A stretch of DNA of 64,000 bases, taken from positions 62,001 to 126,000 of the forward strand of contig NZ_JEMF01000016.1 of NCBI RefSeq assembly GCF_000591415.1. Reading direction: 5' to 3'. The notes under the pieces were generated by a model. It had not been told where the DNA came from. It did no database searches and saw only the letters and a program-made list of their open reading frames with translations. Origin of the DNA: Cobetia crustatorum (GTDB lineage Bacteria; Pseudomonadota; Gammaproteobacteria; Pseudomonadales; Halomonadaceae). The position numbers and the translations under genes are program-made. Positions 28,833-38,168 of this stretch are shown here, one piece after another (positions within the stretch are counted from its first letter, which is position 1; each line of letters starts with the position of its first letter).

Positions 28833-29639
28833 TCAAGCATGAGGCAGTTGGCGCTGGTCACTGGCCAGCGCTGCTGCGCGATAGCCATATATGCGTGCCA
28901 GCTTCGTAGGAGAAACGCCACACCATGCCGCCAGGCGCAAGCCCCACATCTTGACGATGGTGCGCAAGACGCCTTGTGTCTCCCAGCGCCGTCCGCTGGT
29001 CTTTACCTGCGACTCAAGATTCAACGGCGGCGTCAGTAGCTTGAGCTGTGCGCTCAGCCATATGTCTTCCATCAGCGGGATTTCGGCAAAGCCGCCAATG
29101 GCCTCGAAGGTCGAGCGTTGCACGAACTGGCCTTGATCGCCGGTACTGATGCTGGTGAGGCGAGAGCGCAGATTCATCATGCGCGCAATCAGTGGCAGCC
29201 AAGCAGATTCTCCTTCTATCGCGACATCGAAGCGACCCCAATCACAGCGGCGATGAGTGGCAATTGCGTTGGCTAACACTGCGAGCGCGTTGTCTGGCAG
29301 ACGAGTATCGGCATGCAGGAATAGCAGCCATTTACCACGCGCTCTCGCTGCCCCGGTATTCATTTGCACCGCACGTCCCGATTCACTGCTGAGGCAGGCA
29401 TCACAGAGCGGCGCCGCCATCGCACGAGTGTTATCTGTCGAGCCACCATCCACGACGATGACCTCGCAATCTCCTCCTGCACGCAGACGACTCAAGGCGA
29501 TAAGCGCCGGCACGATACCCTCAGCCTCGTTATGCACCGGCATGATGATACTCAGCCACGGTGCACGTGTCGGATAGTGGCTTCCGTTTGCGGAAGAGGT
29601 CGCTGCTGAGGTCAGGCTTGAGGGTGTCTGCTGGGTCAT
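28833..29639 (-). CDS. TIGR04283-type family 2 glycosyltransferase
   Basis: GT-A family 2 glycosyltransferase, 268 residues. It has the nucleotide-sugar site LSIIMPVHNEAEGIVPALIAL, EVIVVDGGSTDNTR, the DxD-type LLFLHADTRLP and the acceptor-side GGFAEIPLMEDIWLSAQLK. This ordering matches the TIGR04283 subfamily named after arsenosugar synthesis. It starts the two-gene run with the TIGR04282 gene. The substrate is unknown; a cell-surface or small-molecule sugar is equally possible. Confidence 0.8.
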   Translation of the reverse strand: MTQQTPSSLTSAATSSANGSHYPTRAPWLSIIMPVHNEAEGIVPALIALSRLRAGGDCEVIVVDGGSTDNTRAMAAPLCDACLSSESGRAVQMNTGAARARGKWLLFLHADTRLPDNALAVLANAIATHRRCDWGRFDVAIEGESAWLPLIARMMNLRSRLTSISTGDQGQFVQRSTFEAIGGFAEIPLMEDIWLSAQLKLLTPPLNLESQVKTSGRRWETQGVLRTIVKMWGLRLAAWCGVSPTKLARIYGYRAAALASDQRQLPHA

Positions 29640-29788
29640 GGCGCAGGCTCCGGCGATGGCGTTGTATATGCAGCATACGCAAGTGCCAGCAGCTTGGATG
29701 CAGAACGGTAGAACGCTCGATCAACGCTTCATCGAACAATAAACGCTGTGCATGAACCCTCGTTTCTCTACATGTGAGGAGGCTGTGA

Positions 29789-31144
29789 TCAATTGGCAGA
29801 ATGAGGTGATGGGAACGTAATGCGATACAGACCTGATGCGCCGGTATCGGAAGTCATGTAGAGATCACCGTTCGGGCCAAACGCCACATCCAGTGGGCGA
29901 ATCCAGCGCGCTCCATCGGTACTGTCTTGCAGCCCTGTCAGCAGGGGTGTCAGAGCGGAGTGTTGTTGCTCTTGGTCTTGTTCCTGGGTCTGCTCATTGC
30001 CAGATGCCAGCTTCACTCCCAGCAGACGCGGTGCTCGGCGGCTGGCTGGATCACCCCATGCCTTGCCGTCAGGCGCCGTTCCCCAGCTACCATGAATGGC
30101 GATCACGACATCCATGTTAGGTGAGAGCGGGTGTCCTTCAGGAACAACTGCAATACCCATCGGGGCGCTGCGTGCTGGCATCTCGGCCAGAGGTCGGGAT
30201 ATCTCTTGCAGCGGCTGTGGCGAGACACTCTCGATGCAGGCATCGCGCTGCGGCTTGCCATCTTTCCATTGATACCATGGCATTCCATGAAAGCTTTGTT
30301 GGGTGGCGGCGACCAGCAATTCATGCGGGTGCTCATATCCCCAGTGGTCCGGGCCATTGTTGGTGGCCAGCAAGCGTGTCTCGCCGCGGGGTAGTGTTTG
30401 CCAGGCCAAGCCGACCGGGTTGCGCAGGCCACTCGCCCAAGGCTGCCATCTGGGCTGGTCCTTACTGTGCTCGTCAAGGCGCATCACACCGCCACGCCGC
30501 TCACTGAAAGGGTAGTGAGGCGCGGTACCGGCGAGATATTGATCAGAACAGTTACCCTGTATGCCCAGTGCCAGATAGAGCGCACCATCTGGCCCGGTGC
30601 TTAGTGTGCGCGAATTATGGCCGCCACCCCCGGGGATCTCGATCACGTGACGAAAATCCTGCGCAGACAGCGTGCGTTGCGGCGCATAGTCGGCTGCCAG
30701 CAACGCATTCGTGGTGGCTACATACAAGGTGGAGTCACGTACGACGACTGAGTGAGGGTAGCTGGACAGTCTCACCAATGTTTCCAGTGATGAGAGGCTG
30801 CCATCATCGGCAAGTTGGCCGCGATATACCCGGCCAGCATTGGAGCCAATCAGCAGCTCACCTTGCGCGGTGATATGCAGCATGCGCGGGCCATCGAGTG
30901 CGGCCAGGTGACTGAGCCTGGCGCCCGCTGGCAACTTGAGGGAAGGAGAGCCCTCGGGGGCATCGACGGCAGTATGGAGTGTCAACGAGGAAGTCGGTGA
31001 GGATGCGTCAGCTAGCGCGCTCGTGGTGATCAACAGAGCATTGATCAACAAAGCACTCAGCAGTAGGGCACTTGTTAACGGGCCACTCGGCAATGGGTTG
31101 GTGAGTGACCCGAAGTTGTTGGGCTTGCGTATATCTATCGGCAT
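29789..31144 (-). CDS. Sorbosone dehydrogenase-like PQQ/beta-propeller protein, exported
   Basis: The 451-residue protein has an N-terminal export signal that begins after a 20-residue hydrophilic lead (hydrophobic core SALLLSALLINALLITTSALA, residues about 25-45). The rest resembles the glucose/sorbosone dehydrogenase beta-propeller: ALDGPRMLHITAQGELLIGSNAGRV, GGGGHNSRTLSTGPDGALYLALG, ASGLRNPVGLAW, and the late DVAFGPNGDLYMTSD. Soluble periplasmic oxidation of aldose sugars with PQQ is the family activity; PQQ genes are not in the window. A Ser/Leu repeat (ALLLSALLINALL) makes the start uncertain. Confidence 0.72.
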   Translation of the reverse strand: MPIDIRKPNNFGSLTNPLPSGPLTSALLLSALLINALLITTSALADASSPTSSLTLHTAVDAPEGSPSLKLPAGARLSHLAALDGPRMLHITAQGELLIGSNAGRVYRGQLADDGSLSSLETLVRLSSYPHSVVVRDSTLYVATTNALLAADYAPQRTLSAQDFRHVIEIPGGGGHNSRTLSTGPDGALYLALGIQGNCSDQYLAGTAPHYPFSERRGGVMRLDEHSKDQPRWQPWASGLRNPVGLAWQTLPRGETRLLATNNGPDHWGYEHPHELLVAATQQSFHGMPWYQWKDGKPQRDACIESVSPQPLQEISRPLAEMPARSAPMGIAVVPEGHPLSPNMDVVIAIHGSWGTAPDGKAWGDPASRRAPRLLGVKLASGNEQTQEQDQEQQHSALTPLLTGLQDSTDGARWIRPLDVAFGPNGDLYMTSDTGASGLYRITFPSPHSAN

Positions 31145-31215
31145 TCCAGTCTCCTCAAGGCATCACGGTATCGTGGTCAGTCTGGAAGCCCGCCGATCAT
31201 CGCGCCAGTGCGGTA

Positions 31216-32250
31216 TCAGTCTTGGGAGGCGTTGCGGCGGCGCCGTTTGAGATGACGCCGCCAGCCTTTGAGAGATAGCCATGAGTCATCGCGAGGATAG
31301 AAGCGCTTCTCGCGCCAGCCAGACTGCTTTGCTATCTCTTCCGGGCTTTTGCGCCAGCGCTTGTATTCCCACTGATACTGCGCAGGTGCCAGAGCAATCG
31401 CAGCTTCCACTGAAGCATTCACACCGCGCGCTGATGTTGCCTCATCTTCGTCATACACGCCTTCATCTGCCGCGAGGAAGTGAATGGCAAAACCGTGACC
31501 ATCTTCAAGCCGCTGGGCAACTCCCGTGATGACGCGCGCATCGGTGCGAGCAACCAGCTTGGGAAGCAAGGTGGCGGTATAGGCTGGCCGACGATAGAAG
31601 TCTGCGAACACGCCACTGCCCCGTCCGGGTTCTTGGTCAGGGAGGATGCCAATGGCTTCAGCGCGCTTTAGCGCCTTGAGCAAAGCCGCTACGCCGCGCG
31701 AGTTGGTAGGCACCAGACTGGCACCCATCCGTTCGCGGCCATGACGAATGATAGGGTCGAGGCGTTCGAACTTGGGTGGTTCATACATGGCAGTGAACGG
31801 GAAGTGGCTGGAAAGCCAGAAGTTGAGGACTTCCCAGTTGCCGAAGTGAGGTGCCAACACGATTACGCCACGGCCTTCGGCGCGTGCGTCATCGAGTAGA
31901 TTGCGCCCGTGCACTTCGAGGATGCTGTCACGTACGGCGTCTTCGTCTCCCAGCCACACCTTGCCCAGTTCGAGCATGGTGGCAGTGGAGTGAGCAAGAC
32001 TCTCGGTCACAAGCTGTGCACGAGCGCCTTTATCCAGAGCAGGGAATGCCTGGCCAAGATTGCGCCGCGTAACCCTGCGCTCACGAGGATTGAGGAGTTG
32101 AACTACACGTGCCAATGGCCGTGCCATGCACCACAGCTGGGGTGTCGTCAAACCTGAAAGACGCTTCCAGAGCCACGCCACGGCGTTGGCCTTGAGAGGT
32201 GAAAGGCGCTGTTCCATGATCTTTTCAAAACGCTTGAGAGTTTTTTCCAT
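31216..32250 (-). CDS. Lysophospholipid / lipid A acyltransferase (LpxL-HtrB family)
   Basis: Inner-membrane acyltransferase that adds a secondary fatty acid to lipid A or a related lipid. The product (344 residues from the 32250 start, MEKTLKRFEK) has the family catalytic motif in HX4E form, VLAPHFGNWEVLNF, plus NSRGVAALLKAL and LPDQEPGRGSGVFADF, both typical. A start at 32217 is possible; neither has a strong ribosome site. The C terminus ends in a very basic KGWRRHLKRRRRN. A second member of the family is at 49064, which suggests the usual LpxL/LpxM-like division of labour. Confidence 0.85.
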   Translation of the reverse strand: MEKTLKRFEKIMEQRLSPLKANAVAWLWKRLSGLTTPQLWCMARPLARVVQLLNPRERRVTRRNLGQAFPALDKGARAQLVTESLAHSTATMLELGKVWLGDEDAVRDSILEVHGRNLLDDARAEGRGVIVLAPHFGNWEVLNFWLSSHFPFTAMYEPPKFERLDPIIRHGRERMGASLVPTNSRGVAALLKALKRAEAIGILPDQEPGRGSGVFADFYRRPAYTATLLPKLVARTDARVITGVAQRLEDGHGFAIHFLAADEGVYDEDEATSARGVNASVEAAIALAPAQYQWEYKRWRKSPEEIAKQSGWREKRFYPRDDSWLSLKGWRRHLKRRRRNASQD

Positions 32251-32662
32251 CGTCACACATGAGATTCCGGTGGTCTTGCGTGATATATCGCGCTTGTCAG
32301 TCTGCAGAGCATTGAGCTGTGGCATCAGACCCGCGGCTATTTCGCTGCCCGATGGCAACCATTGTGCCAGAGGGTAATGCGGGCTGCAGGCATCAACAAA
32401 GCAGAATTGCCAATACGCTGCGACTCGAGTCGTGCGCGCAATTCCAGCAGGCAGTATTATTTAGATAAAGCGCGTGTGGTGATCAGTGATGAATGGCTAT
32501 CAGCTTACGCGCATTCGCTTATGTGTCCCTTTTGCAATTGTTTCTCTTGTCGCTGTCTCTCTTGTAATGGTCGCGTTTGGCTTGCCCGCCGGCGTTTATC
32601 TTTCGTGCTTTTTGTCTGACAGCCTATCTGTCGATATCTCTGGTAACCGCCGCGGAGTCTTG

Positions 32663-33394
32663 ATGTCATCCCCTAACGCCACACTTTCTGCTGCTGATCA
32701 CTGCTGTCCGCTGTGTGATGACACGGCGAGCGAGCATGTGCTGCATCTGGTGCAGCGCCGCAAACCTTGCCCCTTGACGGGCAAGCGCCCCTCGGCAGAT
32801 GAAAGAGATTATCTGCGTTGCAATGTATGTCATCTGCTTTATCTTGCGCCGTCGCAGCGGCTGGATGCTCAGGCTGAACGGGATGTTTACGATCAGCACG
32901 AAAATGATCCGGATGATCCGCGTTATCGTCGCTTTCTCACTCGGCTATTTTCCCCGATGCGCGAGCGTCTCCCGGAAGAGGCCAGTGGGCTGGATTTCGG
33001 TTGTGGTCCCGGGCCTGCGCTGGCCCGGATGTTTGTAGAGGTGGGCCATCCGATGGCGCTGTACGACCTCTATTACCATGCTGATCCCACGCCCTTGGCT
33101 CGCCAGCATGACTTCATCGTGGCCACCGAGGTCATTGAGCACCTTTATGATCCACGCGCAGTATTTCGCCAATGGCTGAAGTGCCTCAAGCCCGGTGGCT
33201 TGCTGGGTGTCATGACGCAACCGGCCTTTGACGATCATGAGGCATTGAGGCGCTGGCACTATCTACGTGACCCGACTCACGTCTGCTTGTTCAGCCCGGC
33301 GACCTTTCAGTGGTTAGCCAACGAGCACGGCCTGGAGTATCAGCAGGTCGCGTCGGATTGCACTATTTTCCGCCTTCCTGACCTTCAGTGCTGA
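32663..33394 (+). CDS. Class I SAM-dependent methyltransferase with N-terminal zinc-ribbon
   Basis: The 243-residue product begins with two CxxC pairs (CCPLCDD and CNVCH, about 37 residues apart) that probably bind zinc, then a methyltransferase core: GLDFGCGPGPALARMFVE (SAM loop), ATEVIEHLYDPRAVFRQW and LKPGGLLGVMTQ. This C-rich head plus Methyltransf_23 core is common in uncharacterised gammaproteobacterial proteins. Start ATG at 32663 has CGGAG and was preferred over an upstream in-frame ATG at 32486. Substrate unknown. Confidence 0.82.
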   Translation: MSSPNATLSAADHCCPLCDDTASEHVLHLVQRRKPCPLTGKRPSADERDYLRCNVCHLLYLAPSQRLDAQAERDVYDQHENDPDDPRYRRFLTRLFSPMRERLPEEASGLDFGCGPGPALARMFVEVGHPMALYDLYYHADPTPLARQHDFIVATEVIEHLYDPRAVFRQWLKCLKPGGLLGVMTQPAFDDHEALRRWHYLRDPTHVCLFSPATFQWLANEHGLEYQQVASDCTIFRLPDLQC

Positions 33395-33614
33395 CCGGTG
33401 CACGAGCATGCCAGGTGATTGCGTCGCCAGTACGCGATGGTGCTGCGATAGGGCTTGGCAAGAATGATGCAAAAAGGCTTGGTTTTTGACGCTGACTGTC
33501 TCTATATTGCCGGCGCCCTGACGTATTCTCGTAGGGTGGATTTACCTTCCCGTTGTTTTTCGCGCAATGCGTTACAGGTTGGCCGCGCTTCGGCGTACGG
33601 CCGAGGAAATGGTC

Positions 33615-35051
33615 ATGCCCCGTCACCTGCTACTGATGTCCCTCGCTCCCTTGCTTGGCCTTGCGTTACTGGGGATCGGCAACGCCATGCTGACCTCGCT
33701 GGTGCCCCTGCGCCTCTCGGCAGGAGGGGTGTCCAGTGAAGCGATCGGACTTATCAGTTCCGCCTATTACCTGGGGCTTGGTCTCGGAGCATTGATCAAT
33801 GATCGCCTGCTCCTGCGCATCGGTCATATCCGTGCGTATGCCTGTTTTGCCTCGTTGGTCGCAGTCGCGGCATTGGCGATGGGCTTGAGTGATCACCCTG
33901 TCGTGTGGTTCTTGCTACGGATGATGATTGGCTGGTCGCTGGTGGGTGTCTATCTGGTGATTGAAAGCTGGCTGTTGAGTGCATCAGACCCTGCCGTACG
34001 TGGCCGGTTGTTGGCGCTATACATGATCGTGCTCTACGGCGCAGGCGTACTGGGTCAGCTATTGCTGGGCGTCACGGCAGTGCTGAGTCTGGAGTCTGCC
34101 TTCATGTTGGTCGCCATGCTGGCGGCCGCTTCGGTGCTGCCGCTGGTACTGTTGCCGCGTGTTTCACCCTTGATCGAGCAGTCCGAACCGTTGAGTCCAT
34201 GGCGTCTGATTCGTATCACGCCGACAGGGGTCTTTGGCTGCCTGGCGTCGGGAGTGGTAGTGGCAGTGCTTTACAGCTTGCTGCCGCTGGCACTGAGCGA
34301 TGTCGCGGCAGGAGAGGTGGCGCTGGGGACTGCTGAGATCGGTCAGCGAATGGCCTTGGTCGTATTGGGTGGAATGTTGCTGCAATACCCCATTGGCCGC
34401 TGGTCAGATAGTCATGATCGTCAGCAGGTGTTGATCATCCTGTCGGTCGCCATCGTGGTACTGGCAGGGCTACTGATGGGGCCTGCAAGCGAAGGTGGTG
34501 CGCAACTGGTGACCCTGTTCATGCTGGGTGGTGCCGCCTTTACGCTTTATCCGGTCGCCGTCAGTCATGCCGCGGACCGCGCGCCTGCAGGCGCATTGGT
34601 ACGCATGAGCCAAGGGCTGCTGTTGATCAATGCAGTGGGTTCGACGTTGTCGCCGCCAATCGTTTCGCTGCCGATGGCAGGAATGGGCGCGATGCCCGGC
34701 ATGGCACTGAGTCTGGCGGTGATGGGTGGTGTGATGTTGACCTTCTTCGTCTGGCGCCGAGTGATGCGCCCGGCACCCCAGCCATTGGCACCTTTCGAGA
34801 CGCATGCGCCGCAGACGCCGCTGGGTACCGAGCTTGCTGTCGGGCCTGAGTTGCTTGAAGCCGCCGAAGAGCACCTGCGCGATGCTGAGGCGAATGACCC
34901 GTTGGTTGAGGTCACGCGTGAGCTAGTGGCCGATATGCCGGAGTTGATCACCGAGACATCGCTGGACAGCCTTGAGGAGATCGAGGTCAAGGAAGCACAG
35001 GTACTGCAGGGCCAGCAGGCGCTTGATGAGCAGCACCTTCAAAAGGGGTAG
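33615..35051 (+). CDS. MFS transporter (YcaD-like)
   Basis: Major facilitator permease with about 12 hydrophobic segments in 478 residues. The opening LLLMSLAPLLGLALLGIGNAMLTSLVPLRLS and SAYYLGLGLGALINDRLLLRIGH (MFS loop 2-3 with the D-R-x-x-x-R core) resemble YcaD/YfkF-like MFS carriers. After the last helix (about residue 385) an acidic 95-residue tail follows (ELLEAAEEHLRDAEAND...EEIEVKEAQ), unusual for the family. Start at 33615 has GAGGA 6 bases before it. Substrate unknown. Confidence 0.85.
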   Translation: MPRHLLLMSLAPLLGLALLGIGNAMLTSLVPLRLSAGGVSSEAIGLISSAYYLGLGLGALINDRLLLRIGHIRAYACFASLVAVAALAMGLSDHPVVWFLLRMMIGWSLVGVYLVIESWLLSASDPAVRGRLLALYMIVLYGAGVLGQLLLGVTAVLSLESAFMLVAMLAAASVLPLVLLPRVSPLIEQSEPLSPWRLIRITPTGVFGCLASGVVVAVLYSLLPLALSDVAAGEVALGTAEIGQRMALVVLGGMLLQYPIGRWSDSHDRQQVLIILSVAIVVLAGLLMGPASEGGAQLVTLFMLGGAAFTLYPVAVSHAADRAPAGALVRMSQGLLLINAVGSTLSPPIVSLPMAGMGAMPGMALSLAVMGGVMLTFFVWRRVMRPAPQPLAPFETHAPQTPLGTELAVGPELLEAAEEHLRDAEANDPLVEVTRELVADMPELITETSLDSLEEIEVKEAQVLQGQQALDEQHLQKG

Positions 35052-35112
35052 ACGCCTCATGAAAAATCCACGATGTCTTTGCGTGACTGATTTGCGTGAC
35101 TGATTTGCAGGA

Positions 35113-35772
35113 CTAGCGCGATGGATCGACCAGATTGCCCTGCGATGCATTACGTCGGAACCAGCCAGTCACGCTAGCGCGTGACTGGTGAGTAGGCAGC
35201 ACCTCGTGGGGCACCTGTTCCGATAGAAAGCATACGAAGGTGCCTGCCTCGGGCGTGACACGTGCAAGTGCTCGGCTGTCATCCTGTGGGTCATACAGCA
35301 CTATCTCGCCACCGCCATCGGCTGGCCATTGCTCGTTCAGATACAGCACGCTCGAGATCAGGCGATTGCCACGCCCGCGAAAGCTATCCAGGTGCTTGCG
35401 ATAGAAGCTGCCGACGGGGTAGTGAGAGAAGTGCGCCTCGTACTCGAACAGACCCATGTAAAGGGCACGATTCAGTTCATCCTTGAGTACATTCATCGCC
35501 TCTAGATAGGCCCGTTGCGCACGTGACTCGCGATCTAGCCAGCGGATGGCATCGCCGCGAATGTCAGGTCGAAGATCATGTTCGTGCCCACGGCCGATGC
35601 CCGCTGCGGTCAAGCGTTGCTGCGTTTCCAGTGCCAGCAGTTCACCGTTCAACTGACGAGTCAAGTGCGCCGGCAAAAAATTCGGGCGCACGCTATAGCC
35701 ATGCTCGACCAGCTCGTCGATCAGACAATTTAACGCGATAGGGTCCAGCAGAGAGGCGGGGGCGGCAGGCAT
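35113..35772 (-). CDS. 2-oxoglutarate/Fe(II)-dependent dioxygenase, SM-20 like
   Basis: The 219-residue product has the jelly-roll iron site: HLD in SFYRKHLDSFRG (HxD), the distal His in SEQVPHEVLP and the oxoglutarate Arg in SRASVTGWF. These fit prokaryotic prolyl-hydroxylase-like enzymes (2OG-FeII_Oxy, SM-20 related). In Pseudomonas a relative hydroxylates elongation factor Tu; whether this one does is unknown. Start at 35772 (MPAAPASLL) chosen because the upstream residues to 35835 are Arg/Pro-rich and look untranslated. Confidence 0.82.
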   Translation of the reverse strand: MPAAPASLLDPIALNCLIDELVEHGYSVRPNFLPAHLTRQLNGELLALETQQRLTAAGIGRGHEHDLRPDIRGDAIRWLDRESRAQRAYLEAMNVLKDELNRALYMGLFEYEAHFSHYPVGSFYRKHLDSFRGRGNRLISSVLYLNEQWPADGGGEIVLYDPQDDSRALARVTPEAGTFVCFLSEQVPHEVLPTHQSRASVTGWFRRNASQGNLVDPSR

Positions 35773-35888
35773 TGTGCGCTCCGAAGATGGATAGCATGGG
35801 CGAGGAGTTATAGAGGAGCGCGCATATCTACGCAACGCGCGGGCCGTCTATTTATCAACTACCCGCTAATTAGACCACGGTCGGCGGC

Positions 35889-36521
35889 TTAGCCAAGTGG
35901 GGCTTGAGGGCGCGGTGGTAGATGGCGTAGCGGTGCACCGGCTGGTGGCGGTACCTGCAGACTGATGGTATGACCGAAGCCGATCGCCATCAGCTCTACC
36001 AGCATCATCGCCGATAGCCCCCATAGCACCTGGTCAGCTACCCGATAGCTGGGCACGTACCACTTTTCATTGCCCACGGTGATGACATCAGTGTGTTCTC
36101 GCTCATCCCTGAGCAGCATGCTCAGCGGCATCTCGAAAATTCGTTCAATTTCGCCGGGGTCAGCTCGCAGTGGCAGGTCTGCCGGAATGCGTCCCACGAA
36201 GGGCGTGACTGCCATGCCGTGCAGAGAAATCACCTCACTGAGCTGGCCGAAGATATCGACCTCACTCGGCGGGAGCGCGACTTCCTCCTCGGCCTCGCGC
36301 AGCGCAGTCGCCAGCAGGCTGATATCATGAGGCTCGGCTTTGCCGCCGGGGAAGGCGACCTGGCCCGGGTGTTGGGTAAGGTGGTTGGCACGACGTGTGA
36401 GTAGCAGCGTGGGTTCTGGGCGATCGATCAGCGCGATCAGCACTGCAGCACGCGGTTGGTCGTTGGTCGTCGAGATGTGCGGGTCATGAGCTTGCAAGCG
36501 CTGGCGCAGGGCTTCTAGCAT
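35889..36521 (-). CDS. nudL: Nudix CoA pyrophosphatase (NudL type)
   Basis: Nudix hydrolase that cleaves coenzyme A or acyl-CoA to 3',5'-ADP and phosphopantetheine. The 210-residue product from 36521 (MLEALRQRL, AGAGGA site) has the UPF0035/CoAse motif LLLTRRANHLTQHPGQVAFPGGK directly before the Nudix box (GGKAEPHD...LREAEEEVAL). The last box position is Ala instead of Gly. The C terminus is Pro-rich (PPPAGAPLRHLPPRP). Divergent from the next Nudix gene at 36707. Confidence 0.87.
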   Translation of the reverse strand: MLEALRQRLQAHDPHISTTNDQPRAAVLIALIDRPEPTLLLTRRANHLTQHPGQVAFPGGKAEPHDISLLATALREAEEEVALPPSEVDIFGQLSEVISLHGMAVTPFVGRIPADLPLRADPGEIERIFEMPLSMLLRDEREHTDVITVGNEKWYVPSYRVADQVLWGLSAMMLVELMAIGFGHTISLQVPPPAGAPLRHLPPRPQAPLG

Positions 36522-36706
36522 GTCGATTCCTCTGTGGTCTCCATCTTGTGGCGCTAGCGTCGCGTCGGTCAAGGCGAATGCGGATACCTCATAATGGTGG
36601 ATATCTTGGCCGATAGCGTGGTCAGCAGGATGATCAGCGTCATGATGGTCACCATGACCAGCACTACACCATCAGCAGAGGCCAAAAGGGCTTCACGGGA
36701 GAGCGG

Positions 36707-37306
36707 ATGAATTACTGCAGTCACTGTGGCGAGACGGTGCGTCTGGCAGTACCACAAGGCGATGATCGCCTGCGTTATCTATGTGATAGCTGCGGCACTA
36801 TTCATTATCAGAACCCCCGTATCATCGCCGGGACGTTGCCGGTGCGGGATGGCAAGGTGCTGCTGTGTCGCCGTGCCATAGAACCGCGCTTGGGTTATTG
36901 GACGCTGCCTGCTGGCTTCATGGAAAATGCCGAGACGACAGCAGAAGCCGCCGCGCGCGAAACCCGTGAAGAAGCCGGTGCCGAGGTTGAACTAAAGGGC
37001 CTCTATACCTTGATTGATCTACCGCACATCAATCAGGTTTACATGCTGTTTCGGGCCACATTGATCAGTGACTTTTCTGCCGGTGTTGAAAGCCTTGAAG
37101 TTGCCTTGTTTGCGGAAGACGAAATTCCCTGGCAGTCGCTGGCCTTTCCGACCATGGAAGTGACGTTACGCCGTTATTTTGAAGATCGAGCGCGTGAAGC
37201 GCTGGGTGCGACAGGTACTGCAGCGACTTATCCGATGCATACCGAGCAGATCGATCTCGAAACCCGTGAGCGTTTCTTCGCCACCACGTATCTGCCTGAG
37301 TCTTGA
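36707..37306 (+). CDS. Nudix hydrolase with N-terminal zinc ribbon
   Basis: Nudix pyrophosphohydrolase, 199 residues. The N terminus has two CxxC pairs (CSHCG, CDSCG) forming a zinc ribbon, then RIIAGTLPVRDGKVLLCRRAI, and a perfect Nudix box G-x5-E-x7-RE-x2-EE-x-G (GFMENAETTAEAAARETREE then AGAE). The architecture resembles NudC-like or ADP-ribose-type Nudix enzymes (ZfN-Nudix). Substrate is unknown, possibly ADP-ribose or NADH. Ribosome site AGAG. Monocistronic. Confidence 0.86.
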   Translation: MNYCSHCGETVRLAVPQGDDRLRYLCDSCGTIHYQNPRIIAGTLPVRDGKVLLCRRAIEPRLGYWTLPAGFMENAETTAEAAARETREEAGAEVELKGLYTLIDLPHINQVYMLFRATLISDFSAGVESLEVALFAEDEIPWQSLAFPTMEVTLRRYFEDRAREALGATGTAATYPMHTEQIDLETRERFFATTYLPES

Positions 37307-37362
37307 TGTGTCGCAGCTGTTTTCGTGATTTAACCGCGAAGAATGACGGGTTTGGAAGCTTG

Positions 37363-37677
37363 TCAGAAGGTGGTTTCCAGTCGCCAGCAATCGAAGGCGA
37401 CTTCCTCATAAGGATGCGCCAGGCGCAGTGCGGCCACGGCGGTGGCGATAATGTCATCTTCACATACCAGCTCTACCTTGATCTCCGTGACGCGCTCCAA
37501 TGTACCGCGAGTGCCGATGTGTGGGTTAGCGTCCGCCAGTGGGCGAAACTGCCCGTGGCCATAGGTTTCAAAGCAGCAGGCTTCATAGTCGCCAATGCGT
37601 CCTGCACCGGTCGCAAAGACGGCCTCCTTGACGCTTTCCAATGCGTCTTGGGGAACAAAGAAAGCCAGCTTGTACAT
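37363..37677 (-). CDS. NIF3-like / YqfO C-terminal domain protein
   Basis: Small protein of 104 residues starting MYKLAFFVPQDALESVKEAVFATGAGRIG (segmented here), the PII-like insert domain found within YqfO/NIF3 proteins and as a stand-alone protein in many gammaproteobacteria. DYEACCFETYGHGQFRP and AHPYEEVAFD are typical. Start at 37677 has AGAGGA at 8 bases. Its biochemical role is not known; the domain folds like a CutA/PII trimer. It is divergent from ftsB. Confidence 0.82.
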   Translation of the reverse strand: MYKLAFFVPQDALESVKEAVFATGAGRIGDYEACCFETYGHGQFRPLADANPHIGTRGTLERVTEIKVELVCEDDIIATAVAALRLAHPYEEVAFDCWRLETTF

Positions 37678-37793
37678 GTCGGGTTCCTCTCTCAAGACCG
37701 TGAGCGGATGATCGTGATGCTTGCGCGAGCAGAGCCTACGCCGCGTCCCATGATGATGGCATAATGCCCGCTGCAACGGCCAAGGACACTGCC

Positions 37794-38168
37794 ATGCTCA
37801 AATGGATCAATATCTCACTGCTATTACTGCTGGTGCTGCTTCAGTACCGGTTGTGGTGGGGCGAAAATGGCATCACCGAATTATTCGATATTCGGGCGCG
37901 TGTGCAACAGCTCTCCAAGGAAGATGCGGTGCTGGATAATCGCAACCAGCGCTTGGGCGCCGAGGTGGTCGACCTCAAGAATGGTCTGGCGGCGATCGAG
38001 GAGCGTTCGCGCAACGACCTCGGCATGGTGCGCAAGGACGAGCAGTTCCTGTGGGTACCCAATGTTGCAGTGCCCGAGCGCAAGGCTCCGTCACCCGATG
38101 AGGTGGCTGAGGGTGCGCTGGAAGGCAAGGGACTGGAAGAAGGGTTGCCCAAGGTGCTCAATCAATGA
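37794..38168 (+). CDS. ftsB: Cell-division protein FtsB
   Basis: Divisome protein that bridges FtsL and FtsQ. The 124-residue product has one N-terminal transmembrane helix (NISLLLLLVLLQYRLWW, residues 5-21), a coiled-coil (about 30-70) and the ERSRNDLGMVRKDEQF segment that binds FtsQ. Start at 37794 has AAGGA. Its stop overlaps the ispD start (ATGA). The roughly 30-residue C-terminal tail rich in Glu/Gly/Pro is longer than in E. coli (103 residues). The ftsB-ispD-ispF order is conserved in gammaproteobacteria. Confidence 0.93.
   Translation: MLKWINISLLLLLVLLQYRLWWGENGITELFDIRARVQQLSKEDAVLDNRNQRLGAEVVDLKNGLAAIEERSRNDLGMVRKDEQFLWVPNVAVPERKAPSPDEVAEGALEGKGLEEGLPKVLNQ

Noticed and set aside
36569-36705. 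Short hydrophobic minus-strand frame between the two Nudix genes
   Set aside because: Looks membrane-like, but has no ribosome site and overlaps the promoter region of both Nudix genes.
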